Assembly (NCBI RefSeq): GCF_010994035.1
Contig: NZ_WIXN01000007.1
Location: 62,001-126,000, forward strand
DNA: 64,000 nucleotides
Source of the DNA: Virgibacillus aidingensis
Lineage (GTDB): Bacteria; Bacillota; Bacilli; Bacillales; Amphibacillaceae
Direction of reading: 5' to 3'
Shown here: piece after piece, positions 35,433 to 43,767 of the stretch
How positions within the stretch are numbered: the first letter of the stretch is position 1
Layout of the letters: the number at the start of each line of letters is the position of its first letter
The notes under the pieces: model-generated
Told to the model about the DNA's origin: nothing
The model's input: only the letters and a program-made list of their open reading frames with translations
Database searches by the model: none
Made by a program: the position numbers and the translations under genes

Positions 35433-36626
35433 TTATATGGCTCTTTCCAAAATCCTGCCTGAAATCTCTTTCCCTATTTCCAGGGCTGCTGTAGCTGCAG
35501 GGGATGGAGCGTTACAAACATGAATACTTCTTTTGCCGTTTACAATAAAAAAGTCATCGATCAATGTACCATCATGCTGCAAAGCCTGTGCACGAACACC
35601 AGCAGGAGCGGCAATCAGATCATCTTCTGAAATATCAGGCAGCAACCGGCGCAAATTTTCCACAAATCTTTTTTTACTTAGGGAACGCACCATTTCTCCT
35701 GCGCCTTCTTTTGCATAGGAAGAACCTAATTTCCAAATGCCCGGGTACGATATGATTTCATAAAAATCTTTCCAGGCAAATGATGTCTTCTTATATGCCT
35801 CCCGTTTCAAACCGGGAACCGCATTTGGCCCTACTTCAATGCCACCATCGATCATCCTTGTTGCATGTACACCGAGAAAAGGAAAATCGGGATTGGGGAC
35901 AGGATAAATTAAATGATTTACAAGATAGCTTCTTTCTTGTTTCAGCTTGAAATATTCTCCCCTGAATGGGAATATTCGCATATCTGTCAGATAGCCTGCC
36001 ATTTTTGCAATCCGGTCACTATATAGTCCTGAACAATTAAGAAGCAAATTTGCGTGGTAAGTATGCTGATCCGTATCAATGGAAACTGCATTTCCGGTTT
36101 CGCTGATTGCTTTGACCTCTGCATCATACACGATTTGTCCGCCTTTAGAGTGGAAAATTTCTGCCATTTTTCCGGCCACTTGCTGATAATCCACTATCCC
36201 GGTAGTCGGCAAATAAATCGCTTCCAACCCATTTACATGTGGTTCTCTTTCCAGCAATTCCTCCTTAGTCAGCCTCACCGGAGATAAACCGTTCTTCACC
36301 CCGCGGTAGTACAGCGCTTCCAGCTGCTGCAATTCTTTATTGTTTGATGCAACAATTACCTTTCCGCAAATTTCATGGGGTATCTCATGGTTCAGGCAGA
36401 AATCACGCATACTTTCACTGCCTGCTCTTGCAAATTTCGCTTTATAGCTTCCCGGCTTGTAGTAAATTCCCGAATGAATAACACCACTATTGTGTCCGGT
36501 TTGATGGAGACCCGGATGTGATTCCTTTTCCAGAATAATTACATTTGCACCAGGATTTTCTTCCAATAAAGCCATCCCTGAAGCCAGTCCAACAATTCCC
36601 GCTCCAACAATTAGAAAATCATGCAT
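35433..36626 (-). CDS. lhgO: L-2-hydroxyglutarate oxidase
   Basis: FAD enzyme oxidising L-2-hydroxyglutarate to 2-oxoglutarate, linked to the membrane quinone pool in E. coli. ATG 36626 follows AGGGAGGGAG. The frame stays open to 36764, but that extension is translated REP-repeat sequence and is rejected. The 397 residues show MHDFLIVGAGIVGLASGMAL (dinucleotide-binding), LEKESHPGLHQTGHNSGVIH, PTTGIVDYQQVAGKM, NCSGLYSDRIAKMAG and the C-terminal HVCNAPSPAATAALEIGKEI. It lies downstream of a DASS carboxylate symporter, separated by a REP pair, so a role in using imported hydroxy-dicarboxylates is reasonable. Confidence 0.93.
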   Translation of the reverse strand: MHDFLIVGAGIVGLASGMALLEENPGANVIILEKESHPGLHQTGHNSGVIHSGIYYKPGSYKAKFARAGSESMRDFCLNHEIPHEICGKVIVASNNKELQQLEALYYRGVKNGLSPVRLTKEELLEREPHVNGLEAIYLPTTGIVDYQQVAGKMAEIFHSKGGQIVYDAEVKAISETGNAVSIDTDQHTYHANLLLNCSGLYSDRIAKMAGYLTDMRIFPFRGEYFKLKQERSYLVNHLIYPVPNPDFPFLGVHATRMIDGGIEVGPNAVPGLKREAYKKTSFAWKDFYEIISYPGIWKLGSSYAKEGAGEMVRSLSKKRFVENLRRLLPDISEDDLIAAPAGVRAQALQHDGTLIDDFFIVNGKRSIHVCNAPSPAATAALEIGKEISGRILERAI

Positions 36627-36641
36627 ATGTTCTCCCTCCCT

Positions 36642-36734
36642 GGGACATGGGGACATGGGACATGGGGACAGGTCCACTGTCCCAACTTTAAATAGAAGAC
36701 CGAGCCTGGGACAAGGTACCTGAGCCTGTGTCCC
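36642..36734. repeat. REP-type element, inverted pair 3 with a partial duplication
   Basis: Elements at 36657-36683 and 36708-36734 are inverted with a 24-base spacer; 36642-36656 repeats the start of the left one (GGGACATGGGGACAT). The right element ends 2 bases before the stop codon of the DASS gene; the left one begins 30 bases before the lhgO start. Confidence 0.9.
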
Positions 36735-36736
36735 TG

Positions 36737-38191
36737 TTATATTAATCCTACAATCTTCCACCAAGTCGATGCAACAAGTGCAGTGGCGAGCATAGTAATC
36801 ACTGTTGCATAAAGACCCGGCTTTAAAAAGTCACGCTGTGAAATTAACCCGGTACTATGTACAATTAAATTCGGCATTGTTTCAACAACAAGCAAAAATC
36901 CATATAGACTTGTTAGTCCTGCTGTAAACGCCATCCCCAATGGATCTATATCCGCATTGGCTGCCAGGCTGATGGTGATTGGAATTAATGTTACAACAGC
37001 AGCCGGAACATTGGATATCATCTTGTGAAATACTTGCGTTAGTATAATAACAATGATTGCCGCAGTTAACGGGGTCTGTACAAGGGATAAAAACCACCCC
37101 ACACTGAGATAATCACTTAAGGTTGCTACAGCTCCCGAATCCACCAAAGCATATCCCATGGACAATGTAACACTTAGAAGCAATACCGTATTAAAATTAA
37201 TTTTGACCACATTTTCCCATCTGGCACATCCAATACCCGGCATAGTCATCACTGCTGCGCCAATTAAAGCAGGCACACTCGGATGCAATCCGTGCAGCGG
37301 CTGACTAATCCAAAGCCCGACTACAAACAGCAAAATAATTAAACATTTCCATTCCTGTTTATCCATCGGACCAAGCTCCTCCAATTTCAACTTCATTTCT
37401 TTTTTTACCCTTGGAAATGACTGTTCATTTTTTGGCAGCGGATAATATTTTATCAATAAAACCCAAATAGCCGGAATGAGAATGAGCCACAAAGGAAACG
37501 TATATAAAAACCATTGAAAATACGTTATTTCCACCCCGGCAAAACGGTGAAGCAGCTCTACTGTTAAAATGTTTCCAACTGCCGCTGTCATGATGGCAGT
37601 TCCGCTAATATTCCCGCCAAACGCCACGCCAAGCATAATCATTTTACGAAGATTGCTTCCCGGTTTTGCTTCCACTGTTTCTACAATCATGGATGAAATG
37701 GGCAGCATCAAGGTAGCACGTACAGCTGATGATGGAATAAAAAAAGCCTGGATTTGCTGGACAATGATTAAACTACCCAGCAATCCTTTTGCCCTGCCTC
37801 CCCATTTTTTTAAAATAAAATAACTTACTCTTTTAACAAGAGTGGTTTCATTCACCGCCCTTGCGATCATCATACCGGCAATGACAAGGTGTGTTGCGGG
37901 TGAAGCAAAACCACTGAACACGACTTCCGGTTCAGCTAAATTAAATAGCAGCATCATAACAAGGATCAAAAATGCCGTTAATCCCATGGGAAATGGTTCC
38001 AAAGCCCATAAAACAACCCCGGCACATACAATCGCAGTCATTAATTTTCCGGATTGCGAAAATGTTTCCGGCAATCCGAAATACAATAGCAAAAATATAG
38101 CAATAGCGATGACAATACTAATGATCTGTTGCATGTTTTCCTTGCTGGCAAAGTACATACTGCTATTCTGTTTGCTGACATAGGATTTCAT
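36737..38191 (-). CDS. SLC13/DASS-family sodium:carboxylate or anion symporter (copy A)
   Basis: 484 residues with 11-12 hydrophobic segments. Family features are FLILVMMLLFNLAEPEVVFS, GFASPATHLVIAGMMIARAV, NISGTAIMTAAVGN (an SNT-like substrate loop), MISNVPAAVVTLIPITISLA and the late VVETMPNLIVHSTG. The group imports di- and tricarboxylates or sulfate with Na+. An AAAGGTAG site precedes the ATG. It lies downstream of a TAXI-type TRAP operon, separated by a REP cluster, and its paralogue (47200-48639) lies in the same relative place in the second TRAP cluster. Carboxylate is therefore a likelier substrate than sulfate. Confidence 0.88.
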   Translation of the reverse strand: MKSYVSKQNSSMYFASKENMQQIISIVIAIAIFLLLYFGLPETFSQSGKLMTAIVCAGVVLWALEPFPMGLTAFLILVMMLLFNLAEPEVVFSGFASPATHLVIAGMMIARAVNETTLVKRVSYFILKKWGGRAKGLLGSLIIVQQIQAFFIPSSAVRATLMLPISSMIVETVEAKPGSNLRKMIMLGVAFGGNISGTAIMTAAVGNILTVELLHRFAGVEITYFQWFLYTFPLWLILIPAIWVLLIKYYPLPKNEQSFPRVKKEMKLKLEELGPMDKQEWKCLIILLFVVGLWISQPLHGLHPSVPALIGAAVMTMPGIGCARWENVVKINFNTVLLLSVTLSMGYALVDSGAVATLSDYLSVGWFLSLVQTPLTAAIIVIILTQVFHKMISNVPAAVVTLIPITISLAANADIDPLGMAFTAGLTSLYGFLLVVETMPNLIVHSTGLISQRDFLKPGLYATVITMLATALVASTWWKIVGLI

Positions 38192-38220
38192 TTCTTACTA
38201 CCTTTCGTAATATATTAGCC

Positions 38221-38490
38221 GGGACACAGGGACAGGTTTACTGTCCCAAATTCAAACAATTGAAAGAGACAAAGTGTCCGCGACTGCACTATATGCTCGT
38301 CCCATCAAAAAGCTTTATTCCTGTGTCCCCTAAAGATGATGGGACAAGGTGCCTGGGACTGCGCTAAATGCTCGTCCCACCGAAAAGATTTGTCCCTGTG
38401 TCCCAAACGTGGATGGGCAAGGTGGGACAAGGTGCCTGTCCCTGTGTCCCTCGTGGATGAGGTGGGACAAGGTACCTGTCCCCGTGTCCC
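38221..38490. repeat. REP-type element cluster (one left arm, one composite, tandem right arms)
   Basis: Elements: 38221-38247 (left orientation), a degenerate copy at about 38267-38329, a composite at 38341-38404 in which about 37 bases (GGACTGCGCTAAATGCTCGT and on) interrupt the element, and two intact right-orientation copies at 38424-38450 and 38464-38490, 40 bases apart with a shared GTGGATG flank. The last copy ends 2 bases before the stop codon of the TRAP gene. The cluster fills the whole space between the two transporter genes. Confidence 0.9.
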
Positions 38491-38492
38491 TG

Positions 38493-40466
38493 CTAGGTTG
38501 CTGTATTTACTTTTTTTCTTCTTTTAATCACCTGGAATATAACTACCATTGCCAACAAACTGAATCCAATGAGATCTGTTACAATCCCAGGTATTACTAA
38601 AACGATGGCACTAGTCACCGAGAGCACCCTAAGAATCCAATTCATCTCTTCCAGGAAATATCCCTCAAATCCGGCACCTAGTGCAATAATCCCTATGGCT
38701 GCTGTAACCCCAATTAGAACAGCTCCACCGACACCGGTTCCCTGCATAAGCAGTTCTGGGGAGTATACAAAAATATAAGGGACAAGAACGCCTGCTGCAG
38801 CAAGTTTTAATGAAATAAACCCGGTTCTGTTCGGCTCACCTCCCGCTATACCTGCACCAGCAAATGCAGCGAGAGCTACAGGCGGAGTAAGGTTAGCTAA
38901 AATACCGAAATAGAATACAAACATATGGGATACGAATGGTTCCACACCAAATTGAACCAATGCAGGTGCAGCCATCGAAGAGGTAATGATATACGTAGGA
39001 ATCGATGGCAAGCCCATTCCTAAAATAATGGATGCAAGCATTGTGAAAAACAAGGTCAAAAATAACATATCATTACCAAGCACGAGAATGGCTGAAGTCA
39101 TTTTCAGACCAAAACCGGTCAAGGATGCGACACCAACAATAATCCCTACCATAGCACAAGCCATAGCTACACCAAGTGCACTGCGTGTACCTTCTTCAAG
39201 TGCCTTTATTATACCTTTCATATTCATACGTGTAGTTGCTCGTAACATAGAAATAATTACTGTCGAGATAATCGCCCATGCGGCAGCATATATTGGCGTA
39301 TACCCGCCAAATAACATATAAATCAGAATGAACAGCGGAATGAGCAGGTGTCCACGCTCTTTCATTACCACTCTCATACTTGGAAGTTCTTCTTTCGATA
39401 ACCCTCTTAATCCGCGTCTTTTGGCACGCAAATGAACTACGGTGATTACTCCAAGATAATATAAAACTCCGGGAATAATAGCTGAGATAGCGATTTGGAC
39501 GTAAGGCATGCCCAATGTCTCAGCCATGATAAACGCCGTCGCACCCATCACCGGCGGAAGCACCTGCCCCCCGACAGATGCAGCTGCTTCTACAGCTCCG
39601 GAAAAATTCTTTGAATATCCGGTCCTTTTCATTAATGGAATGGTAAATGACCCTGTAGTCACTACATTTGCAATCGCAGAGCCATTTATCGAACCAAGAA
39701 ATCCACTTGAAATAACGGCTACTTTCGCCGGTCCTCCGGAAGTATGTCCGGAAATCGCCATGGCAGAATCATTAAAGAGTTGTCCCATTCCTGTTCTGTT
39801 CAAAAAAGCCCCGAACAATACAAACAGGAAAATATAGGTCGCAGAAACTCCTATGGCAGTTCCAAATATACCTTCTGTCGTTAAATATAAGTAGGTGACA
39901 ATAGCGTCGATATCGTAACCACGATGTGCAACCACTCTCGGCAGATATGGACCTAAATAAGCATAAAGCAAAAACAAGGCACTAAGCACGGTTAATCCCG
40001 TGCCTACAACACGACGCCCGCCTTCAAGCACGAGAATAACCATGAGTAAACTGAAAATAATATCATTTTTGCTTGGCAAACCTGCTCTCTGCACAATTCC
40101 CATATAATCTACAAAAATATAGACAATGGTTGCCGCCGATAATAAAGCCAGTAAAAAATCAATAATAGATGCACGCTGCTGCGGTGCATTTTTCCTTGAT
40201 GGATACAATAAAAAGACAAGCACCAGAATAACACCTGTATGTAAAGCCCGATGCTGCAGCGTGACTAGAGGACCTGTAAATGAAGTAATCAGATGGAATA
40301 GCGCCAAACCAACAGATATTAATGTAACGAGCCTGGCCATCCAAGGTATGTTCAAATTTCTGAATCTGGATTCGGAATCATATTTTTCAACTAGTTTGCG
40401 TTGTTCTTTACCGGAGAGCTGATTTTCTTCAGTAAGCTCTTCTGTTTCTTTAATCGCATTACTCAC
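38493..40466 (-). CDS. TRAP transporter fused permease, TAXI type (copy A)
   Basis: About 657 residues. GTG 40466 is preferred because AAGGAGGG stands 10 bases before it and it follows the DUF1850 stop by 5 bases; the frame is open to 40514. A small N-terminal membrane region of DctQ type is fused to a large DctM-type part of 12 or more segments. Conserved DctM motifs are GAFLNRTGMGQLFNDSAMAI, GSINGSAIANVVTTGSFTIP, GGQVLPPVMGATAFIMAE, LGMGLPSIPTYII and LTPPVALAAFAGAGIAGGEP. With the TAXI receptor and DUF1850 protein it forms a Na+-driven carboxylate uptake system. Its TAG stop lies at the edge of a REP element. Confidence 0.93.
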   Translation of the reverse strand: MSNAIKETEELTEENQLSGKEQRKLVEKYDSESRFRNLNIPWMARLVTLISVGLALFHLITSFTGPLVTLQHRALHTGVILVLVFLLYPSRKNAPQQRASIIDFLLALLSAATIVYIFVDYMGIVQRAGLPSKNDIIFSLLMVILVLEGGRRVVGTGLTVLSALFLLYAYLGPYLPRVVAHRGYDIDAIVTYLYLTTEGIFGTAIGVSATYIFLFVLFGAFLNRTGMGQLFNDSAMAISGHTSGGPAKVAVISSGFLGSINGSAIANVVTTGSFTIPLMKRTGYSKNFSGAVEAAASVGGQVLPPVMGATAFIMAETLGMPYVQIAISAIIPGVLYYLGVITVVHLRAKRRGLRGLSKEELPSMRVVMKERGHLLIPLFILIYMLFGGYTPIYAAAWAIISTVIISMLRATTRMNMKGIIKALEEGTRSALGVAMACAMVGIIVGVASLTGFGLKMTSAILVLGNDMLFLTLFFTMLASIILGMGLPSIPTYIITSSMAAPALVQFGVEPFVSHMFVFYFGILANLTPPVALAAFAGAGIAGGEPNRTGFISLKLAAAGVLVPYIFVYSPELLMQGTGVGGAVLIGVTAAIGIIALGAGFEGYFLEEMNWILRVLSVTSAIVLVIPGIVTDLIGFSLLAMVVIFQVIKRRKKVNTAT

Positions 40467-40471
40467 GCGGC

Positions 40472-40978
40472 CTATCCCTCCTTGTTTATATCCTCCAACT
40501 TTAATCTCAACCACTCATATGCTTGTAATTGTTCATAATGAATTTGAACATCTGAATGATCAGGAATATAGTTTGCTAATCGATATTTGTTTTCATGATC
40601 TTCAAGGTAATATTGTGAAACCGGAACATAGTAAAGCGAATAGTACGGTATCTTTCTGTTTATTTGGGTGACTTGAATAAAACCATCTTCCAAAAAATCC
40701 ACTTTTCCTTCGACATCGGGAGTCCCTGCCCCGTATGACTGAAACAATGTTGATTCAAAGGATAATTCGCCCTCGCCGGTAATACGGTAAGTTTCCTCCC
40801 ATGGTGTCAACTCAACGGAATGCCGCCAGCCAATCGTTACTGTATCCGAATTCCACGGCAAAAAATAAAAGGGCTCTCCTTTTTCATTCGTTAATAAAAG
40901 GCCTGATTGGACCGGCATCAGCAAGGCACCGATTCCAATCAGCAACAATCCAAAAGTCAAAACTGCTTTTTTTATCAT
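40472..40978 (-). CDS. DUF1850-domain protein of a TAXI-TRAP operon
   Basis: 168 residues with an N-terminal hydrophobic anchor (AVLTFGLLLIGIGALLM) and an extracytoplasmic domain with the DUF1850 signature TIGWRHSVELTPWEETYRI. Genes of this family recur between TAXI receptor and TRAP permease genes, as here; an accessory role in the transporter is presumed from that. It starts 29 bases after the TAXI gene. Cluster B (48-52 kb) has no counterpart. Confidence 0.85.
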   Translation of the reverse strand: MIKKAVLTFGLLLIGIGALLMPVQSGLLLTNEKGEPFYFLPWNSDTVTIGWRHSVELTPWEETYRITGEGELSFESTLFQSYGAGTPDVEGKVDFLEDGFIQVTQINRKIPYYSLYYVPVSQYYLEDHENKYRLANYIPDHSDVQIHYEQLQAYEWLRLKLEDINKEG

Positions 40979-41007
40979 ATACGCACCCTCTGTACGATGG
41001 TGTCACA

Positions 41008-42024
41008 TTACTCTGTGATGCCTTCTTCCTCAAAATACCTTTCTGCACCCGGGTGAAGCGGAGCAGGAAGGTTATCCAGTGCTTCTTCAAGTGTAATATC
41101 CTGGGCTGCATTGTGTGTATCTCTTAATTGATCAACATTTTCAAATATTGCTTTCGTCATGGCATATGCAAGATCATCTGAAACATCACTGTGGGTCAAT
41201 AAAACATTGTTGACGCCAATTGTTGTGACATCATCTTCCAAATCATACACATCCTTAGGTACATTCGTCGGGAAAAAAGCAGGATAATCCTCTTGCATTC
41301 CCAAAATGATATCTTCATCAATTTCTACAACAACAATATCCTGTGTAGTTTGAAGTTCCAGTACACCGGCATTTGGCAAACCGGAGGAAATAACAACAGC
41401 ATCTATATTTCCATTTTGGATTCCTTCCACACCTTCTGAAAATGATAGAAAATCTTCATTAATATCATCATAAGACATGCCATAAGCCTCCAACACACGC
41501 TGAGCACTGATTTCAGTTCCGGAAGCAGGAGCCCCCACGGCTACATTCATTCCTGCCAAATCTTCCACTGTTTTAATGCCGGACTCCTCAGTAGCTACAA
41601 TTTGCAAATAGTTTGGATATAAAGAGGCCAGACTGCGGATATTTTCCTGGGCACCCTGTTCTTCAAAGCTGCCAACTCCTTCATATGCATCAGCAGCAGC
41701 ATCTCCCATGGAAAACCCAATTTCTGCATCCCCCTGGTTAAGTGTTGTGGCATTCGCTGCTGATGCAGCTGTTGATTGACTATTGGCATTGGCACCTAAG
41801 TTTTGGAACATATCTGCCAAAGTTCCTCCGAGCGGATAATACACACCGGAGGAACCGCCGGTTAAAATCGTGACAAACTCACCATCGAGTATTTCTTCAA
41901 CACTGCCGCCTTCACTTCCGCCATCCTCACCGCTGCTTTCTCCACCTGCATCACTGTCACCGCACGCCCCAAGTACAATTCCAATTAAGAAAACCAAACT
42001 AAAGATTGAAAACATCTTTTTCAT
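41008..42024 (-). CDS. TAXI-family TRAP solute receptor, lipoprotein (copy A)
   Basis: 338 residues from ATG 42024, after TTGGAGGCGAC; the upstream open frame to 42114 has no site. The signal peptide ends in the lipobox LGAC, and a Gly/Ser/Glu-rich linker follows. The binding fold begins FVTILTGGSSGVYYPLGGTL with QSTAASAANATTLNQGDAEI and includes MNVAVGAPASGTEISAQRVL and LPAPLHPGAERYFEEEGI near the end, all typical of TAXI proteins. It captures a carboxylate or amino acid outside and hands it to the fused permease of the same operon. The leader holds a cre-like site and a large hairpin. Confidence 0.93.
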   Translation of the reverse strand: MKKMFSIFSLVFLIGIVLGACGDSDAGGESSGEDGGSEGGSVEEILDGEFVTILTGGSSGVYYPLGGTLADMFQNLGANANSQSTAASAANATTLNQGDAEIGFSMGDAAADAYEGVGSFEEQGAQENIRSLASLYPNYLQIVATEESGIKTVEDLAGMNVAVGAPASGTEISAQRVLEAYGMSYDDINEDFLSFSEGVEGIQNGNIDAVVISSGLPNAGVLELQTTQDIVVVEIDEDIILGMQEDYPAFFPTNVPKDVYDLEDDVTTIGVNNVLLTHSDVSDDLAYAMTKAIFENVDQLRDTHNAAQDITLEEALDNLPAPLHPGAERYFEEEGITE

Positions 42025-42173
42025 TTTGTCGCCTCCAATAGCATCATTTTTTCCATAAATATCAATTCCACAATAAAATTCATCAATATAAATATCACAT
42101 AAGTACTGCTGCAATACTTAACGTAACACTTATTAACCACCCCCATAATAGACTTAAACTCTCTCCCCCTTAA

Positions 42174-42187
42174 AGCAAACGCTTTCA
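42174..42187 (-). promoter_or_regulatory. cre-like box before TAXI-TRAP operon A
   Basis: On the minus strand TGAAAGCGTTTGCT matches 12 of 14 positions of TGWAANCGNTNWCA. It lies in the 5' leader, so CcpA would act as a roadblock or repressor. Confidence 0.45.
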
Positions 42188-42201
42188 AATCTATGGCTTC
42201 A

Positions 42202-42266
42202 CAGATTAAAAAATCCAATCCAAATAAGACTATAAAAAAGTCTATTTGAACTGGATCTTATCTGTG
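42202..42266 (-). promoter_or_regulatory. Long hairpin with T tract in the leader of operon A (possible attenuator)
   Basis: Nested complementary blocks ACAGAT/ATCTGT, ATCCA/TGGAT and CAAATAAGACT/AGTCTATTTG (one bulge) form a long imperfect stem. On the minus strand TTTTTT interrupts the stem after the TGGAT block, so termination before the operon is possible. It could also simply end transcription coming from upstream. Confidence 0.4.
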
Positions 42267-42754
42267 GGATAACTTCGGCGGGAAGTTTTTAACAGATTAG
42301 GCAGATCGTTTTTTCATTCCGGTTTGTTAAATTAAAGAACGAATGAAATACGAAAGCGTTTTATATGTTAATCTTTATAATATATCATTTATTTTCAATT
42401 GTAAATAACTTTATTGATATTTGAGATTATTGTTATCCTTCTATATATCAATAGAAGGAAATCACGAGATTCCATTCTTTATACGTATGAATAAAACTAC
42501 TAAGTATTTTCTTAAAAGTCACTTTCCATACCGATTGAATAAAAATCATCTAAAATATAGACTATATATTGAAGATAGCTTTCAAAACAATCCATAATGA
42601 AAACAAAAACCACTGATTATCGAGATAGAAACCCAATTTTACTTAGCTTGAATATATCAGCATTATTTTAATTTCTTCGCAAAAAATACCCTTTATCACT
42701 GTATCAGCCAAGTTATGTATCAAAAAATCGCCAATATTAAAGGAGAGATAGAAA
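42267..42754. other. AT-rich divergent regulatory region
   Basis: No gene is seen. TCCTTCTAT/ATAGAAGGA (42436-42459) is a perfect 9-bp hairpin with a 6-base loop. ACTTC-N5-GAAGT near 42272-42286 is a small dyad. Promoters for TAXI-TRAP operon A (leftward) and the formamidase gene (rightward) must lie here. Confidence 0.4.
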
Positions 42755-43711
42755 ATGAGCATTCATCACCACAATCACCCTTATATGACCATTCATGATT
42801 TCGAATCAAACAGTCACGTCGGCTGGGATAATTCCCTTAAACCCATTGCTGAAGCAGATTCTGGCCAGACCATCACGTACGAACTTACAGAAGCTTCCGG
42901 CGGACAATTTACAAAGGAATCTACAACAAAAGATGTGGAAAATCTGGATTTTGGAAAAATTAACCCTGTAGCAGGACCTGTCTATATAAAAGGAGCAGAA
43001 CCAGGAGACACTTTGGAAGTCGAAATGCTGAATTTCTCCCAGCTTGATTGGGGATGGACAGCGCTTATTCCCGGGTTTGGTCTGCTTGCAGACGAGTTTA
43101 AAGAACCTGCAATAAAAACGTTTGATCTCTCCGGCAAAAATAAGATGGAATTCCTTGACGGCATCGACCTTTTCATGAAACCTTTCCCCGGAACAGCTGG
43201 TGTAGCTCTGCCTGAACCAGGCAACCATAGCGTTGTTCCACCAAGAAAAAATGGAGGAAACATGGATACCCGCCACCTGACCAGCGGAACAAAGTTGTAT
43301 CTCCCGGTGTGGGTGGAAGGTGCTTTATTTTCCATTGGGGATACACATGCTGTGATGGGTGATGGTGAAGTGTGCGGAACTGCTGTCGAAGCCTCCATGG
43401 AAACAACGATCCGGTTTAAGCTGCACAAAGGAAAATCCATTGCGGAACCGAGATACGAAATTCCCGGACCGCCTACTCCGGAAGCTGACAGCAGAGGATA
43501 TTACGTGACCACAGGGCATGGTGAAGATCTTTATAAGGCTGCTCAAAATGCCATTCGGTATATGATTGAACATTTGGTGGATACGTACAGGATGAGTGAA
43601 ACGGAGGCTTATATGCTTTGCAGTCTTGCTGTGGATTTGCGGATCAGTGAGATTGTGAACATGCCGAATTGTTTGGTGTCGGCGTTTTTGCCGAATTCGA
43701 TTTTTAGATAA
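42755..43711 (+). CDS. Acetamidase/formamidase family protein
   Basis: 318 residues, the usual size of bacterial FmdA_AmdA enzymes, which hydrolyse formamide or short amides to acid and ammonia. Conserved parts are NPVAGPVYIKGAEPGDTLEV, GFGLLADEF, HSVVPPRKNGGNMDTRHLTS, LYLPVWVEGALFSIGDTHAV and MGDGEVCGTAVEASMETTIR. The DTRH and GDGE motifs carry the metal and catalytic residues of the family. A His-rich start (MSIHHHNHP) is odd but natural-looking. AAAGGAGAG lies before the ATG. It is single, converging on an NhaC-type gene, and amide-derived acids could feed the carboxylate systems nearby. Confidence 0.92.
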   Translation: MSIHHHNHPYMTIHDFESNSHVGWDNSLKPIAEADSGQTITYELTEASGGQFTKESTTKDVENLDFGKINPVAGPVYIKGAEPGDTLEVEMLNFSQLDWGWTALIPGFGLLADEFKEPAIKTFDLSGKNKMEFLDGIDLFMKPFPGTAGVALPEPGNHSVVPPRKNGGNMDTRHLTSGTKLYLPVWVEGALFSIGDTHAVMGDGEVCGTAVEASMETTIRFKLHKGKSIAEPRYEIPGPPTPEADSRGYYVTTGHGEDLYKAAQNAIRYMIEHLVDTYRMSETEAYMLCSLAVDLRISEIVNMPNCLVSAFLPNSIFR

Positions 43712-43717
43712 TATAAA

Positions 43718-43755
43718 AACGAACGGCCTGCCCTTTTGATGGGCGGCCGTTCGCT
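43718..43755 (-). terminator. Terminator of the NhaC gene (and probably of the formamidase gene)
   Basis: CGAACGGCC (43720-43728) pairs with GGCCGTTCG (43745-43753), with an inner GCCC/GGGC; on the minus strand it is followed by TTTTTATATT. Confidence 0.8.
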
Positions 43756-43767
43756 GATTATGTCAAT

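Noticed and set aside
36627-36764. N-terminal extension of the lhgO frame (46 codons with P-C-P motifs)
   Set aside because: It is translation of the GGGACA repeat pair; the Shine-Dalgarno AGGGAGGGAG and the family alignment start at ATG 36626.
29872-38490. GGGACA palindromes as a CRISPR array
   Set aside because: Copies alternate in orientation, are spread between several genes, lack regular unique spacers and have no cas genes nearby.
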